DNA from: Apostichopus japonicus
Taxonomy: Eukaryota; Echinodermata; Holothuroidea; Aspidochirotida; Stichopodidae
DNA: 64,000 bases
Reading direction: 5' to 3'
Assembly (NCBI RefSeq): GCF_037975245.1
Contig: NC_092563.1
Span: forward strand, 19,984,094-20,048,093
Shown in pieces: positions 1-10,873 of the stretch (its first letter is position 1; each line of letters begins with the position of its first letter). Both the position numbers and the translations under genes were made by a program. The notes beneath the pieces were generated by a model. The model did no database searches. It was not told the origin of the DNA and saw only the letters and a program-made list of their open reading frames with translations.

Positions 1-1300
1 CACATAGGTGAAGGAGGCGGGGGGGGGGGGGGGCCTAACGAAATATTTCTTTCTGAAAATTCGTGCAATATGCTGAGAATTTTTCGGGCACCTATACTGA
101 AAGAACAATACATTGCAATGATGTAGCTAAAAGAAATGAATAGTTTAAAAATTATCTCCTTAGTAATTAAAATAAAGTTCTAATCTTTGCCGACTGAATC
201 GCCATTACTAATGTAAAAGACAGTTTTGACATAATTGGACCTCCATGCTTTTTCTCCATCTACATAGGACAATTCGTTGTTTACATGAGCATCCCGCGGT
301 ATACTGCGCAACTTTCACTGACCGTACGATACATGATGGCATGCGATGTAATAACCGATGCTTGCTTATATGATATTGACATTAACATTTTGAACGCGCG
401 AAAATGTTGGTTATATATTTTTCGGGCAAGTCGTTACAGCTCCCAAAATCAAATTGGGCTCTTTTCGCCTTTGCCTACACACATAGACAGTTTTAAGGCT
501 GTTCATCCTGGAACGTTTTTATGCTCACTGATATGATGAAATATCTGCTGTTTGCTTTACAAATTCGAACAGGCGCGTAACGAGGATTTGCCAAGGGAGG
601 GGCGAAGCCTGTAGGCAAACTATCTAGGCGGAGCGCCACAATGATCTGGCGCGAAGCGTACAAGAAAATTTTGGCCGAAAATGCCTCCCAGATCGCTGGA
701 AATGACACTTCCCAGGCCTTGTAAATTGCATGTAAGCATTTTATATTTTGATATTACTAGCGATATCATAAAAAACAAATTCGCTCGGGAGGGGCGGTCG
801 ACCCTTCCCGAAATGCGTCATGTTACCCGAAGACTCAGTCGAGTTCGAGACCAGCCACAGTTGGTTTCATAGCACAATTGTACAATTGTTTAAGGCGTCC
901 ATATACACACACACACGCGTTATGATAGACCTTATATAGTATATATATAGAGAGAGATACATTAGTGAGAGAGGCAAAATGGAAACGTCGAAATTGGAGT
1001 TGTCGGTCACGCCTCTTCCGAAATCCTCGAACCGTCACTGGCTACCCTGTGTATATAAAAGGGATCAGCGCTGTAATGATGTCACTGTTCTTCTTTCTCT
1101 TCCCGGTGTCTTGGCGTTTTTCTTTTACTCACTCCTTTTCTCCTTTTTCTCTCTTTCTCTCTTTCTTCTTTTTCTTTTTCCTTCCTCCCTCTACTCCTCC
1201 ATTTTTCCCGGCCCTCTTTTTTCCCTTTTTTCTTCTCTTTTTTTCTCTCCTTTTTTCTTACCCGGGGGGCGCGCCCCCAACGTCCCCCCCTGGATACGCG
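1..1300. other. Non-coding DNA with G-run and CT-rich tract
   Basis: No convincing exon is seen. A G-run lies near 17-33, an (AC)n stretch at about 905-920 and a long pyrimidine-rich tract at about 1090-1260. The stretch 540-870 looks like part of a dispersed repeat because a 20-base word at 706-725 recurs exactly at 26371-26390. A TATAAAAGG word at about 1050-1058 precedes an ATG-rich pyrimidine region, but no exon with splice sites could be followed from it. Confidence 0.5.
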
Positions 1301-1309
1301 CCTGAGTAT

Positions 1310-1430
1310 ATAACAAACTCAACTCTTTTTTTTATAACTTTATTTAAAACCTTGTTTATAGATGTATTGTAAAATGGCTAAAGAAATTGATATCAAGAAG
1401 AGGGTCCGGGAAGGGGGAGGGGGTGTTACA
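1310..1430. repeat. Segment shared with the intron of the second secreted-protein gene
   Basis: This stretch closely matches 15121-15240, which lies inside the intron of the complete gene copy. It therefore marks ancestral intron sequence of the first gene copy. The LINE and Penelope remnants between here and the exon at 5157 would then be later insertions into that intron, stretching it from about 1.1 kb to almost 4 kb. Confidence 0.7.
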
Positions 1431-1569
1431 CGTAAAAAGAAGCAGCTGAAAAGTAGATATAAAGGGAAAAGAAGGTTTGGTAACGTAACGGGAAAAGGGA
1501 GATGCGGCAAGTTTAGCTTCAACTTAAAGAAACACTGTACTTAATTGTGCATAAATTCCTTGATAAAAA

Positions 1570-3320
1570 TCAAACCAAAACCCTTCCACCTACTGTTTCT
1601 CTATAAACTCTTACAAATGACTTTAATAAGTATTTTTACGACAAAATAGCACAAATACGTTCAAATTTTCAGGACATTGATAGAGATTCTAAACAGCTTG
1701 CTACTGCTTATCGTGGAGTTGTCTTATCTCAGTTTGAACCTATCACTATTGATGACTTAAAGGAGATAATTAATAATATTGGAATTAAATGCTCCCCTAG
1801 TGATATACTTCCGAGAGACCTCCTACAAACTAATATTGATCTTCTTCTTCCTTGCATATGTCATCTTGTTAATTTGTCTCTCATCACTGGCAGTATGAAT
1901 GGTCTTAAACTTGCAGATATTTCTCCTGCCATCAAAGGGAATGGCTTTGATCATAACAATTTAAAAAAGTATATATTGATCTCCAATCTATCTTTTTTGG
2001 GTAAATTGATTGAAGGAGTTGACCTTAAACGATTGAATATCCACGTGCATTCTAATAGCCTCAATATTTCCAGGCAATCTGCTTACAAAAAATACCATAG
2101 TTCCGAAACCCTCCTCCTTTGAGGGTGACTAGTGACATATTAGTTGCCAGTGATAGTGGACATGCCACTGTGCTGGTACTCCTTGACTTAAGCTCGGCTT
2201 TTGACACCATTGACCATAATGTACCTTTGTCCGCATTATCTAATGAAATTGGTATCACTGGTATTGTCCTAAACTGGTTTAAAGGTTTTATTGTGGGCAG
2301 ATCTCAAAGAGTTAGAATAGGGGGCTGTACTTCTGATCAGATTACTATTAAGTTTGGTGTGCCACAGATCTGTTTTTGGATCCGGTCTTATTTAACATCT
2401 ATATTCGTTCACTTTACGATGAAGTTTCTAGAATGGGTTTAAATATTCATGGTTTAGCAGATGATCACCAGGTTAATAAACACTTCAGGCACCATAATCA
2501 AGGTTCAGTTCTGGTTGACTCTCTGCAATCCTCCTTTGGTTGTATTCAACGTTGGATGCGCAAATATTATTTGCAACTCAACCCTGACAAGACCCAAATC
2601 ATTTTATTTGGTCCCCCTCCTATACTAAAACTGATACATATCAATGGTGCAATTCTTAACACTGTTGATTGTGTACGATTTGACCAAATTGTTCGTAACT
2701 TTGGTTATCATTTTGACGATACCATGTCTTTTCCGCATCAAATCTGTTCACTTATATCCAGGTGCTTTCAGAATCTAAGAAATATTTCTAAAATGCGGTT
2801 CTATCTTACTAAGTCCGAGTTAAGCACTATTGTCCAATCCATGGTTATTTCGCATATTGATTATTGTAACTCACTTTATTTTGGTATCGTCCAACATGAT
2901 ATGATCAGCTCCAATCTGTTCAAAATTTTGCTGCAAGATTAATATATGGTAGAAGTAGATATGATCATGTGACTGATCTATTCCATGATATTCATTGGCT
3001 TAAAATCAATGAGAGGGTGTACATTGAAATAATATTGATTGTGTTAAAGTCTGTTAGAGGACTGGGTCCTAAATATATCCATGATATATTGGTAACCTCT
3101 GACCGTAGCAGAAATACGTTATTGATAGAGCCTCGAGTTAAATCCTCGTATGGTTATCGCTCGTTTGCGAAAGGCTGGACCCAAAAGGTGGAATAAGTTT
3201 TCCTGACAGCCTTAAAGAAGTCCAAAATGCTGAGGAAATTAAAACACTGCCTATTTTTCAATGGTTCTGATTTCAGCCAGAATCATCTCGACCAGGTTTT
3301 AACTTTTGTATCGTTACTTT
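1570..3320 (+). pseudogene. CR1/L2-group LINE reverse transcriptase remnant
   Basis: A decayed non-LTR retrotransposon ORF2 on the plus strand, spread over several frames. Visible parts in order are a pre-RT region (about 1610-1870), the catalytic block LLDLSSAFDTIDH (about 2180-2220), WFKGFIVGRSQRV, then GVPQ followed by a frameshift, and in the next frame LADDHQV, where the usual YADD has become LADD, then LQLNPDKTQIILFGPP. The C-terminal part includes an ISHIDYCNSLYFGI block, HDMI and a DLFHDIHWLKINERV block up to about 3200. Such an enzyme copies its own RNA at a nicked target. Frameshifts and stops make this copy dead. The 5' endonuclease part is missing. Assignment to the CR1/L2 group rests on motif wording and is approximate. 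Confidence 0.85.
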
Positions 3321-3419
3321 GAGATTTATTTAGTTGTTTTCCAGCACAGCAGTGCACATAGTTTTCTGTAGTAGTTGTGCTTATAAGCCTTTATTATATT
3401 ATTATAACATATATATATA

Positions 3420-3900
3420 TGGTTACCAAAATGGCACCGTCTTTTGCCAACATCTTTACGGCAAACCTCGAGAAAGAACTTCTATCTCGACAAAACTTGA
3501 AACCATACACGTGGTTACGTTTCATTGACGATATCTTCATGATATGGACTCATGGCGAGGCAAATCTAAAACTCACCATTGATGACATAAACTCGTTTCA
3601 TCACACAATCAAATTTACTGCAGATATTTTTTTGGACATGAAGCTCACTTCCTGGACACCACTGTGACCCTAAAAAATGGTTCACTCAAAATAGACTTGT
3701 TCAATAAACCCACGAACAAGCACAACTGCCTTTTACCAAGCAGTTGCCATCCACGTACTCTACCAGAAATATCCCGTACAGCCAAGCGTTGCGCATTCGA
3801 AGCATTTGCTCCTCTGAACTTTTCTGAAGTCGATTTTGAAGCCTACAGTAGAATTACGACCTTCCTTACCGGTTTCGAACCTCTGGACATACAATCAGCG
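3420..3900 (+). pseudogene. Penelope-like element reverse transcriptase remnant
   Basis: Frame 1 reads TKMAPSFANIF, then about 20 residues later WLRFIDDIFMIW, and frame 2 (from about 3655) reads LDTTVTLKNGSLKIDLFNKP followed by LLPSSCHPRT. This order of motifs (TKMAP, the IDDI catalytic block, a TTV block, a KPTNKHNC block and SSCHP) is that of Penelope-like retroelement reverse transcriptases rather than of ordinary LINEs. A frameshift near 3640-3660 breaks the frame. No GIY-YIG endonuclease can be seen downstream before the TA-rich region, so the element is truncated. It lies between LINE debris and a tRNA-derived SINE, inside what was probably the intron of the first secreted-protein gene copy. 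Confidence 0.8.
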
Positions 3901-3904
3901 TCCA

Positions 3905-4013
3905 TAGCCTATAGTGGTTTGGGTGTCCGCGTATAGAGCGGAAGGCACGTGTTCGAATCCCGGTGGAGGCTGGACGTTTTCTCCCTGTTCTTGACGTTCA
4001 AACTCATTACGAT

Positions 4014-4018
<5 letters not shown>
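3905..4018 (+). repeat. tRNA-derived SINE head
   Basis: An A-box-like word TAGTGGTTTGGG at 3912-3923 and a perfect B-box core GTTCGAATCC at 3951-3960 are placed as in a tRNA gene. A 7-nt sequence at about 3907-3913 can pair at 6 of 7 positions with the GGAGGC region after the B box, like an acceptor stem. It is followed by a non-tRNA body and then a (TA)n tract. A related 3' piece recurs at about 7728-7760. Confidence 0.65.

Positions 4019-4066
<48 letters not shown>
4018..4066. repeat. (TA)n microsatellite
   Basis: About 49 bases of uninterrupted TA dinucleotides directly after the SINE body. Confidence 0.95.
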
Positions 4067-4070
<4 letters not shown>

Positions 4071-4286
4071 CACGTAGCCTCAAGTTTGTACCACAGAACC
4101 ACACTTAGCACTTAACCTTACTGTAAGAAGTTCTTTTCAAAATATCGCTGTAAAAAATACCATCACCTATCTGGATTTATTTTGTGTTCATCTTCATTCT
4201 CTGGCCAATTACAATACTACATCTTAGGCCAAGAACCCTGAATCGGCTGCTTGGCGCTACTCACAGAGGAAGTTGTACAATATATT

Positions 4287-4288
<2 letters not shown>

Positions 4289-4330
<42 letters not shown>
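4289..4330. repeat. (TA)n microsatellite
   Basis: About 42 bases of alternating AT, followed by AATTAATTAATGTG, the same junction that follows the long TA tract at 14089-14179. Confidence 0.95.
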
Positions 4331-4336
<6 letters not shown>

Positions 4337-4390
4337 TTAATGTGTAGAAAGTGGTATGACCGATATATAGTAAGTTAATAAAGAATAACA

Positions 4391-4443
4391 CACCGGAAAA
4401 ATTCTACTTCACGACCGGTTTCGTCCTTTTGGGACTCATCAGT
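4391..4443 (-). ncRNA. Hammerhead-ribozyme-like motif
   Basis: Read on the minus strand, the core CTGATGA is followed by a 4-bp stem II (GTCC, loop CAAAA, GGAC), then GAAA, then CCGG, an 18-nt loop and CCGG. This is the conserved core of a hammerhead self-cleaving RNA in the order of the open-stem-I class, as known from small metazoan retroelements and Penelope-like elements. The nucleotide expected at the cleavage position reads G after the stem III closing U, where active ribozymes have A, C or U, and I could not find a good stem I. The copy may be inactive or fold differently. It sits on the strand opposite to the nearby Penelope RT remnant. Confidence 0.65.
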
Positions 4444-4449
4444 CTAAGG

Positions 4450-4510
4450 TAGGAATCGAACCCCGGATCTTTGTGTCACAAACCGAAGTCCGTATACCAC
4501 TCGACCACAG
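4450..4510 (-). repeat. tRNA-like sequence next to the hammerhead motif
   Basis: On the minus strand, TGGTCGAGTGG (4497-4507) resembles an A box and GGGGTTCGATTCC (4452-4464) contains a perfect B box. Spacing is tRNA-like, but acceptor and anticodon stems do not pair well, so this is a tRNA-derived promoter relic and not a tRNA gene. The hammerhead-like core begins only about 10 nt downstream of the B box on the same strand. Confidence 0.55.
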
Positions 4511-4669
4511 TGATTCTACTGGTGTGTGATGCGTATAAATTGGCTATCTATAACTGTCAATGCGGGCGTTTTGTCCAAGTGTGTTTGGCTTGCCTATGAA
4601 GAGTGGTTATTCTGTGTAAAATTGTCAGATTCAAAACACCAGGGGTGCACTCTGTTCAATCATAACATT

Positions 4670-4671
<2 letters not shown>

Positions 4672-4757
<86 letters not shown>
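4672..4757. repeat. (TA)n microsatellite
   Basis: About 86 bases of alternating TA with no visible interruption. Confidence 0.95.
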
Positions 4758-4760
<3 letters not shown>

Positions 4761-5156
4761 AATTTCTTACCCTTCTTTGAAATTCTTCTCGGCTACAGCA
4801 GAGCGATTGACGTCATCATGGCTATTAGGCTGATTTTGTTTTTGATTTGATTTATTTTTTGTCCAAAAATGGGTTATGTGACTGATAAAGACCTATGTTA
4901 TGTGACTAGTACATATAGTATGTGAATGGTATATTTTATATCAATGTTATATGTTTTACAAAAGGCACGGACTTTGCTAGCAGTATCCAACATCTGTTAC
5001 TGAAGGTCATTCGTAGGTGACCTAGGTTTTACAGCATTCTAAACCTCGCAAATGTTCCATATTACTCACAGAGGGTCTTAACTGGTCCAATTTATGCACA
5101 TATATTAGTATACATTATAACTTCCCTCTTTCTTTCTTTTTTATACTGTTTTCCAG

Positions 5157-5881
5157 GTCCTAGATTATTTTTACCAAACTTCCGTGTGTTTCCAGAGTTA
5201 ATGAACGAAACCCAACACCCAATATACATCGACTTTGGGTACATGACGTTCTCTGACTTTGAGGATGGTAGCGACCCTCACAACCCTCTCTTTTACGGCA
5301 TTGAAGTCGCTGTTACCATTCCTTTATTGACTGACCAACCGGATGGACCGCCTAAATACTCGCTGGCCCTCGCTAAATTCTACGATCGAAGTCGGGTTGA
5401 TTTTCCAAAACCGAATATTCTCTACCCATACATTCCTGCTGATGAACTTACACTAGATGACGAAGGCGCTTCTATTCTGATAGGTGAGGAAAGGATGAGC
5501 GTTACCTTTCAAAGACAAAATCATCCCTGTATTCCGCCAGCAGATGTTATCCGTCACGAGTTTGACGCATTTGTGAATGAGGATTTTCACTTGGGAATCC
5601 CGGAACCGCATTTCGAGTACAGCAAATGTGATCCTTGCAAAAACAAGTTCTGCGCAGCGGAAGAGAAATTGCAATGCGCGGTGAGCCGTTATGCTCCTAA
5701 TCTCTGTCAAGTCTGGGTGCCTATTGACGTCTTTCCTTGCGCTACCTCAGTTCAAGTTGGAACTGTTACAGATTACTTCCGGGATTTCATGCTCTTTGGT
5801 GATAATACTATTAATGTTATCGCATCAGAGACGTTCTTTGGTAACTTTACGATTGGTTTGAAGTATCCTTGTATCGAGTAA
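5157..5881 (+). CDS. Secreted cysteine-containing protein, copy 1, exon 2 only
   Basis: The exon opens directly after a polypyrimidine tract and TTCCAG acceptor at 5151-5156 and stays open to the TAA at 5879-5881, about 241 residues. It encodes almost the same protein part as the second exon of the complete gene at 14552-16591, with about a dozen substitutions and no frameshift. Visible features are MNET and GNFT, both N-glycosylation sequons, and a cysteine-rich stretch with CDPCKNKFC, LQCAV, NLC and PC. An AATAAA follows at 6246-6251. No counterpart of exon 1 with its signal peptide is seen upstream in the window, so either it lies left of base 1 or this copy has lost its start. Function is unknown; the family is not one I recognise. 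Confidence 0.7.
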
Positions 5882-6330
5882 TTGTTGCGGTAAACTTTAC
5901 ATGATGGTTTAGAGTATAGTATAGGGCTCTCATACGATCATATCTTTCTTTAATTAATTAGCATTTTAAATCAAACTCGGTGAAGGTATAGTTTATTGTG
6001 GCATTTCTAAAAGTAGATGTTGCAGGGCTTGATATTCGCAGAGAGAGAGAGAGTGACAGGTGGAGAGAGCGATGAAAGATGCACCCCGCCATTGACTTGT
6101 GTCATATTTCAACTACCTCCATTTATTTTTTGTATCCCCTCGATGTAGTATATGAGGGTTTTCTTAAATTCATATGGCGAACGTAGAAAACCGTACATAT
6201 TTCCTGCTTCAAAACTTTCCAATGATGTAACTCCCTCATTAGAACAATAAACAGGTACAGCATTTTAAATTGTTTATATCATACTTATTTCTAGTATATA
6301 TTCCCATGACCAAAAAATTACGGTTACAGT

Positions 6331-7191
6331 CAGGGACAAAGCCATGGGGGAGCAGGGGGAGCGACTGCTCCCCCCTTTCAGTGTCGCAAAAAATATTAAA
6401 AACTGTCGTTTTTTTAGCATGGGATTTTGTCAGTGCTCTTTTGATCTTGAATACTCGTCAGCTCCGTTAACTCGATTATAATCATAGTAACATTTAGGCT
6501 TACTGATTCAGCACTTACTTAGTTTGGCAGATGCAATTAGCTAAATTTAGCCTATAGCCTTTTACAAGCCTACAGTTGGCCACTGCGTATAAAATGCATA
6601 TTGCCTACTTAACCGCACTCGATGGATTGTCACGAACCGTACGCACAACGACGTCGACAACATTCGTTCTCATCCTTTCTATGATTTGTCCTAACTTGTT
6701 GCACGAACAGCATGTTATGAAGCTAAGCTAGCAATCGCAAGTGATACGCGCTTCCTATAAATAATTATTACACTGCTAATACACTGCGATAACGATATTT
6801 GTTTTTAGGCAACTGCACATCTGGCTGTCTTACAAAATAAGAAAGTTTATATTGTCCCTCAGTTAAGATCGTCATATATATTAAAGTCCAGACATTGGAC
6901 AATAAACAAGAAATATCCTACTGGAAAAATTGTAAAAGAGCACTATGTTTGTCTTTCTGATATATGTAAAAGTATATGTGAAAGAATTCAAACAGGAAAC
7001 AAAATCTGCTGATAATAGGATATCACATAATAATGATGAAACTGGCAAAACATTGCACTAGATCGCATTTAAGGACCTTCAATTGTTCAAAAAACCTCAA
7101 AGGGGAGGGGGACACCCCCTCCATTTAGAACCCTCCCCCAAATCAATCGCAAAATGTGCTCCCCTCTTTCAAATTCCTGGCTACGTCGCTG
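6331..7191. mobile_element. Non-autonomous hAT-like element, copy 1
   Basis: The termini are CAGGGAC on the left and TCCTGGCTACGTCGCTG on the right, imperfect inverted repeats. The flanking 8-bp duplications are GTTACAGT (6323-6330) and GTTGCAGT (7192-7199). No transposase is visible. The element is shared with the second duplicated block at 17159-18483. Confidence 0.7.
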
Positions 7192-7780
7192 GTTGCAGTA
7201 AGTGTTGTGCGCAGTATTCAAAGGCGAGGGGGAGGAGGAGGGGGGGGGGAGCCTAAATCAAACTTCCCCAACTGATTTAGGTATAGTCAAGCAAATACCT
7301 GTAAAAATATGGCATTTTGTCATACAAGCATTAGCTTTGGCACACATGTAGAGGACATAGTAAGAAACATTTCTGGAAGTTGAGCCATCGCGAAAAGAGC
7401 CTACATCAGCAATGGTGGCCATTTTCTAAAATGGCCGCCAAAATCGACATTTTAAGTGCAAAATCATTGATTGCACTGAATTTAATAGATAATGAGAGGT
7501 ATTGATATACCTGAAAATCACCTTATATGTGATAATTACATATATGGAATAAAAGGATTTGAAATAGATGGGTACATGTCCTATGTGGTGGCCATTTTTA
7601 AAGATGGCCGCCAAATTTTAGTAATGAAATGGTAAAGTGTACTGCAGTCAGAATATAATTCGTGGAAACTACTCCTGGGAAATCACAAATAGTCTAGTAT
7701 ATATCTAGTATATATATATATATATATATTCGAACCCCGGTGGAGGCTGGAAGTTTTTTTACTGAGTGTTCTTGATTTTT
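7192..7780. other. Non-coding spacer with two GGCCATTTT palindromes and a SINE tail
   Basis: Imperfect palindromes of the form GGTGGCCATTTT...GGCCGCC lie at 7414-7439 and 7587-7612. A short TA tract at about 7710-7728 is followed by TTCGAACCCCGGTGGAGG, the 3' part of the SINE seen at 3905. No gene is seen. Confidence 0.6.
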
Positions 7781-7782
7781 TG

Positions 7783-9537
7783 AGTTTTAGATTTGAAGGT
7801 TAGGACTAATGTATGTATTTATGATGGAAGTGTGTTTTGCTGTGGTTGGGGTTATAGTTTTGAGAATAAAACAGTCATCAGTCGGAATCTGTATCGAGAA
7901 CTTTGTCAAAGGTTTCGTTTCAAGGACATTATCTGTTTGTCTTGAATAGTGGCTGTAGCTGATATTGGCATTTCTTCATCCAACCCTGCGATATTGTCCT
8001 TGATGAGGGATGAATACGGCAGCATTAGTAGTTTCTTCAATGTCTCTTCTATGGATTTATATTCCACTGTGTCATGATCAGTTGAGCAGAGTAGTAGGAA
8101 TGTTTTGTCTAGGGATGCAACGGATCAAAATTTTTGGATCCGGCCGGAACCGGATTTTGCCGGATAGTACATGAAATCCGGCCGGATAAAATCCGGCCGG
8201 AACCGGATTTTTTCATTACACAAAAATAAGAAGTAGAAGTATGAAACAAGGAGCAAATCTTAGGTGATGTATACGCATATTATAAAGAAGGTGAATTTAA
8301 GACCCCATTTATGAGATTAAATATGACTTGAAGTGGTGGTGTAATCTACATTCCTTAATAAAATAACTACAATATAATTGTTGACAAGCTTGATACAGTA
8401 TGTAAATTTGTTTGCTGGAAAAAATACTGCATACCCTACCTATGAAGTTTGTTTTAAAACGGGAAAATGATTTCACTGCAAACTGTATTTGTTGTATATA
8501 CTATAGCTTCATATTATTACAGTAGTTGTATTATTTTATTTTGGTTGATCTTTAGAAACAGTGGGTCAGACCATTGAGAAAATTAAATTAATCATGTTAA
8601 ACCTAATTTTGCCTTACTTTGAATGTTTTTATTAATTTTTTATAATAGTTTACATTGATTTAAGTACCAACACTTTTTTAAGGAATAATTCAGGCCAGAT
8701 TTTAAAAAAGATCCGGCCGGATTTTGAAAAATATCCGGCCGGAACCGGAACCGGATAATTTCTCACTATTCGGCCGGATAGTCCGGCCGGACCGGATATC
8801 CGGTGCATCCCTAGTTTTGTCTTCCACAGTGTACCCAGTGATTTTTAGGGGGTCTCTAATGCAGGTGTTGGTTTTACCTGAGAAGAGAAATGAATAGTTT
8901 ATGAATGAATGATGTTAGGAAAGCATGGATATGTAGTACATTATCATTTCATGTTTGAGCAATTTTGAGGCAGAGAGGTGCACAGGAATGCATTGCTATA
9001 AGGAGCCTTGTTTTTATTTTGATCTTTAGTGTTTACATTATTATTTATGCAGTGCCTTATGCTAGAGTTAAATCCTTTAATATGGTGAAATAATTGGGAC
9101 TATATTCAAACAATGGTCTTTTATAACACCTAAATGATCTTTTGAACGCAAGTTCTTGAACACGGACAATTAAATAGACAGTGTGTATGGACAGACAGGT
9201 AGACACACCAACAGAGAGACACATGCAGAGAGAGTGGTAGTTGTTATTCACCATAACAGCTCACAATAGCATATTATCAAGCCTCAATTTGAAGAAAATT
9301 AATGGTCGTCCATTGGAGAACTTGTGTCTTGTTTGGTTGTCCAAAGGAGACATTTGTTGTTGAAGAGGACATTCTACATGTTTTCACTTTGTTCAATAAT
9401 TTCTTCTGTTTTATTTTCAGGAAAATGAGTTGTCAGAAATACATGAAACAGTTTCTGTTTGGTTGTCCATCTGTAATATTTGAGGCAAATGGATGATCAT
9501 CAAATGGAGCCCTGACTTAACTTGTGTGACAAGTATG
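7783..9537. repeat. Segmental duplication B, copy 1
   Basis: This block aligns with 36193-38594, including the same hAT-type element in the same position and the same flanking sequence. It has no clear gene. Copy 2 carries a LINE insertion and then passes directly into the satellite array, whereas here the sequence continues as ordinary DNA. Confidence 0.8.
8110..8813. mobile_element. hAT-type MITE rich in CCGGCCGG
   Basis: The element begins TAGGGATGCAACGGAT and ends ATATCCGGTGCATCCCTA, inverted repeats. It is flanked by identical 8-bp duplications GTTTTGTC at 8102-8109 and 8814-8821. Sub-terminal regions on both sides hold repeated CCGGCCGG words that could bind a transposase. There is no coding region; the 704 bp are non-autonomous. 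Confidence 0.9.
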
Positions 9538-10411
9538 AATACTGATGTCACAAAATTACTAGAATATAGTGTTCTACATGTATTGTATAATTTGAAGGTT
9601 ACAGTATATTGACTCACTGTTATTTGAGTGTTTTGGGTGGTTGCCACAGATGGTTCTTGGTAGAAAGCATAACTTTCATTAACATCAATGTGGCTTATTT
9701 CTCCCAATTTCCAAGCTTCGCTGGAGAGTCAGCAGCACTCCTCCATAGGGCAACTTCAATGTCTTTGGTGTAGGAATGTTTCTCACATATGAGGGTTGTG
9801 ATTTGGCCATCACCCGTTTTGGTTTTTCATCTTTTATGTACAATATGGAAAAGAAAAATGTCAGAAATGAATTATTTTGACTTCTTTTAATATGAGGTTA
9901 TCTGATATCTGAGTGAGAGTCATTGGTAATGGGGTATTAGTGTTCGAGTGATCAACCAAAATAGGCATTTCAATCCCCCTTAATTAAATGTTTGAGCAAT
10001 GTTGGAGTCATCTTTTGGTAACAATATCTCAAGCAGCTACTGAAATCGATATGATTCTGATCACCGGTAACCACCTATAAGGGTAATAACAAATGGACAC
10101 AATCTCCTCATTAACAGTACAGACTAAAATAAACAGTAATATAGTACGAGGCTATTACAAGTATGCCTACTATTAGGCCTACTAGGAGAGGAAGTTACTT
10201 CCATACTGAGTACAGTTTTGTCAATATTAAAACCTTCATATGATAAGAATCAAAACGACTTGCTGATGAGTTAAATATATTCCAACGAATCAACAATATC
10301 GATACGGACTAAATAGGACGAAGAATTCTAACCAGATTATCCAAATGTGAACGCAACACAACATTCAACAGTGCCACAGTAAAAAAACACTTTCACTGTG
10401 CGTTATTTGTT
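9538..10411. other. No gene seen
   Basis: AT-rich non-coding DNA. Short open frames have no recognisable motif. Confidence 0.5.
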
Positions 10412-10419
10412 ATATCAAT

Positions 10420-10865
10420 CAGCGTTACCAGCGACAGTTGACGAAAAAACGCTAGATTTGCGAAAATAAAGCCCTAGAAAACGCTAAATGGTAGTTTCCC
10501 TAACATTCGTGTTGTTTGGAGTCAATTTAGCACAGATTCGTAGGATGAATGCGTCACCGATCACAAAATAGATTTTGAATAGTTGATTTGAGTGTAGTCT
10601 GACCCAGAAAATTTGAAAAAAAAATATGGAAATTTTCGGTAGGAAATTCCGAAGATTGGGCAAAAATACTCAAAATAAATTTGGATGGGTCTCCAAGTAA
10701 GAATTTTGTCTAAAAAATCTGAAAAGTGGTCAATTTTTGGCAAATTTAACTAGTTTTAGGCAAAAAACGGTAGAATTACCAAAATTAGAAAAAACGTGCG
10801 CTAGAACCCCACAAATGACTAAAAACGCTAGATCTAGTGTAAAAACGCTAACTCTGGTAACACTG
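10420..10865. mobile_element. hAT-type MITE (CAGYGTTACCAG termini)
   Basis: The left end CAGCGTTACCAG and the inverted right end CAGTGTTACCAG match at 11 of 12 positions. Identical 8-bp duplications ATATCAAT flank it at 10412-10419 and 10866-10873. AAAACGCTA words recur at both sub-terminal regions. The 446-bp element is non-coding. Confidence 0.88.
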
Positions 10866-10873
10866 ATATCAAT

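Larger units (their letters stand above)
4970..7287. repeat. Segmental duplication, copy 1 (gene exon, 3' flank, hAT element)
   Basis: From the end of the intron through the exon, the 3' untranslated region and the hAT-like element, this block aligns with about 15715-18577. Similarity stops just after ACTGATTTAGGTAT near 7287 and 18577. The duplicated unit therefore included the hAT element, and the LINE inside the second hAT copy came later. Confidence 0.8.

Noticed and set aside
840-860. GAGTTCGAGACC, a B-box-like word
   Set aside because: No A box at a suitable distance on the same strand.
1050-1058. TATAAAAGG core promoter of a gene
   Set aside because: No downstream exon with a supported start or splice site; kept only as a remark.
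965-1372. Phe/Ser/Pro-rich open frames
   Set aside because: They are translations of a pyrimidine-rich tract without homology or splice sites.
3905-3975. Functional tRNA gene
   Set aside because: The T and anticodon stems do not pair and the spacing is short; a SINE head explains it better.
3895-4104. Tyr-Ile repeat open frames, also at 4526-4780
   Set aside because: They are translations of (TA)n tracts.
9302-9496. 64-codon frame with a TTTTCAG acceptor-like site, repeated at 38346-38534
   Set aside because: The two duplicated copies differ in frame end and neither has recognisable homology; conservation is explained by the segmental duplication.
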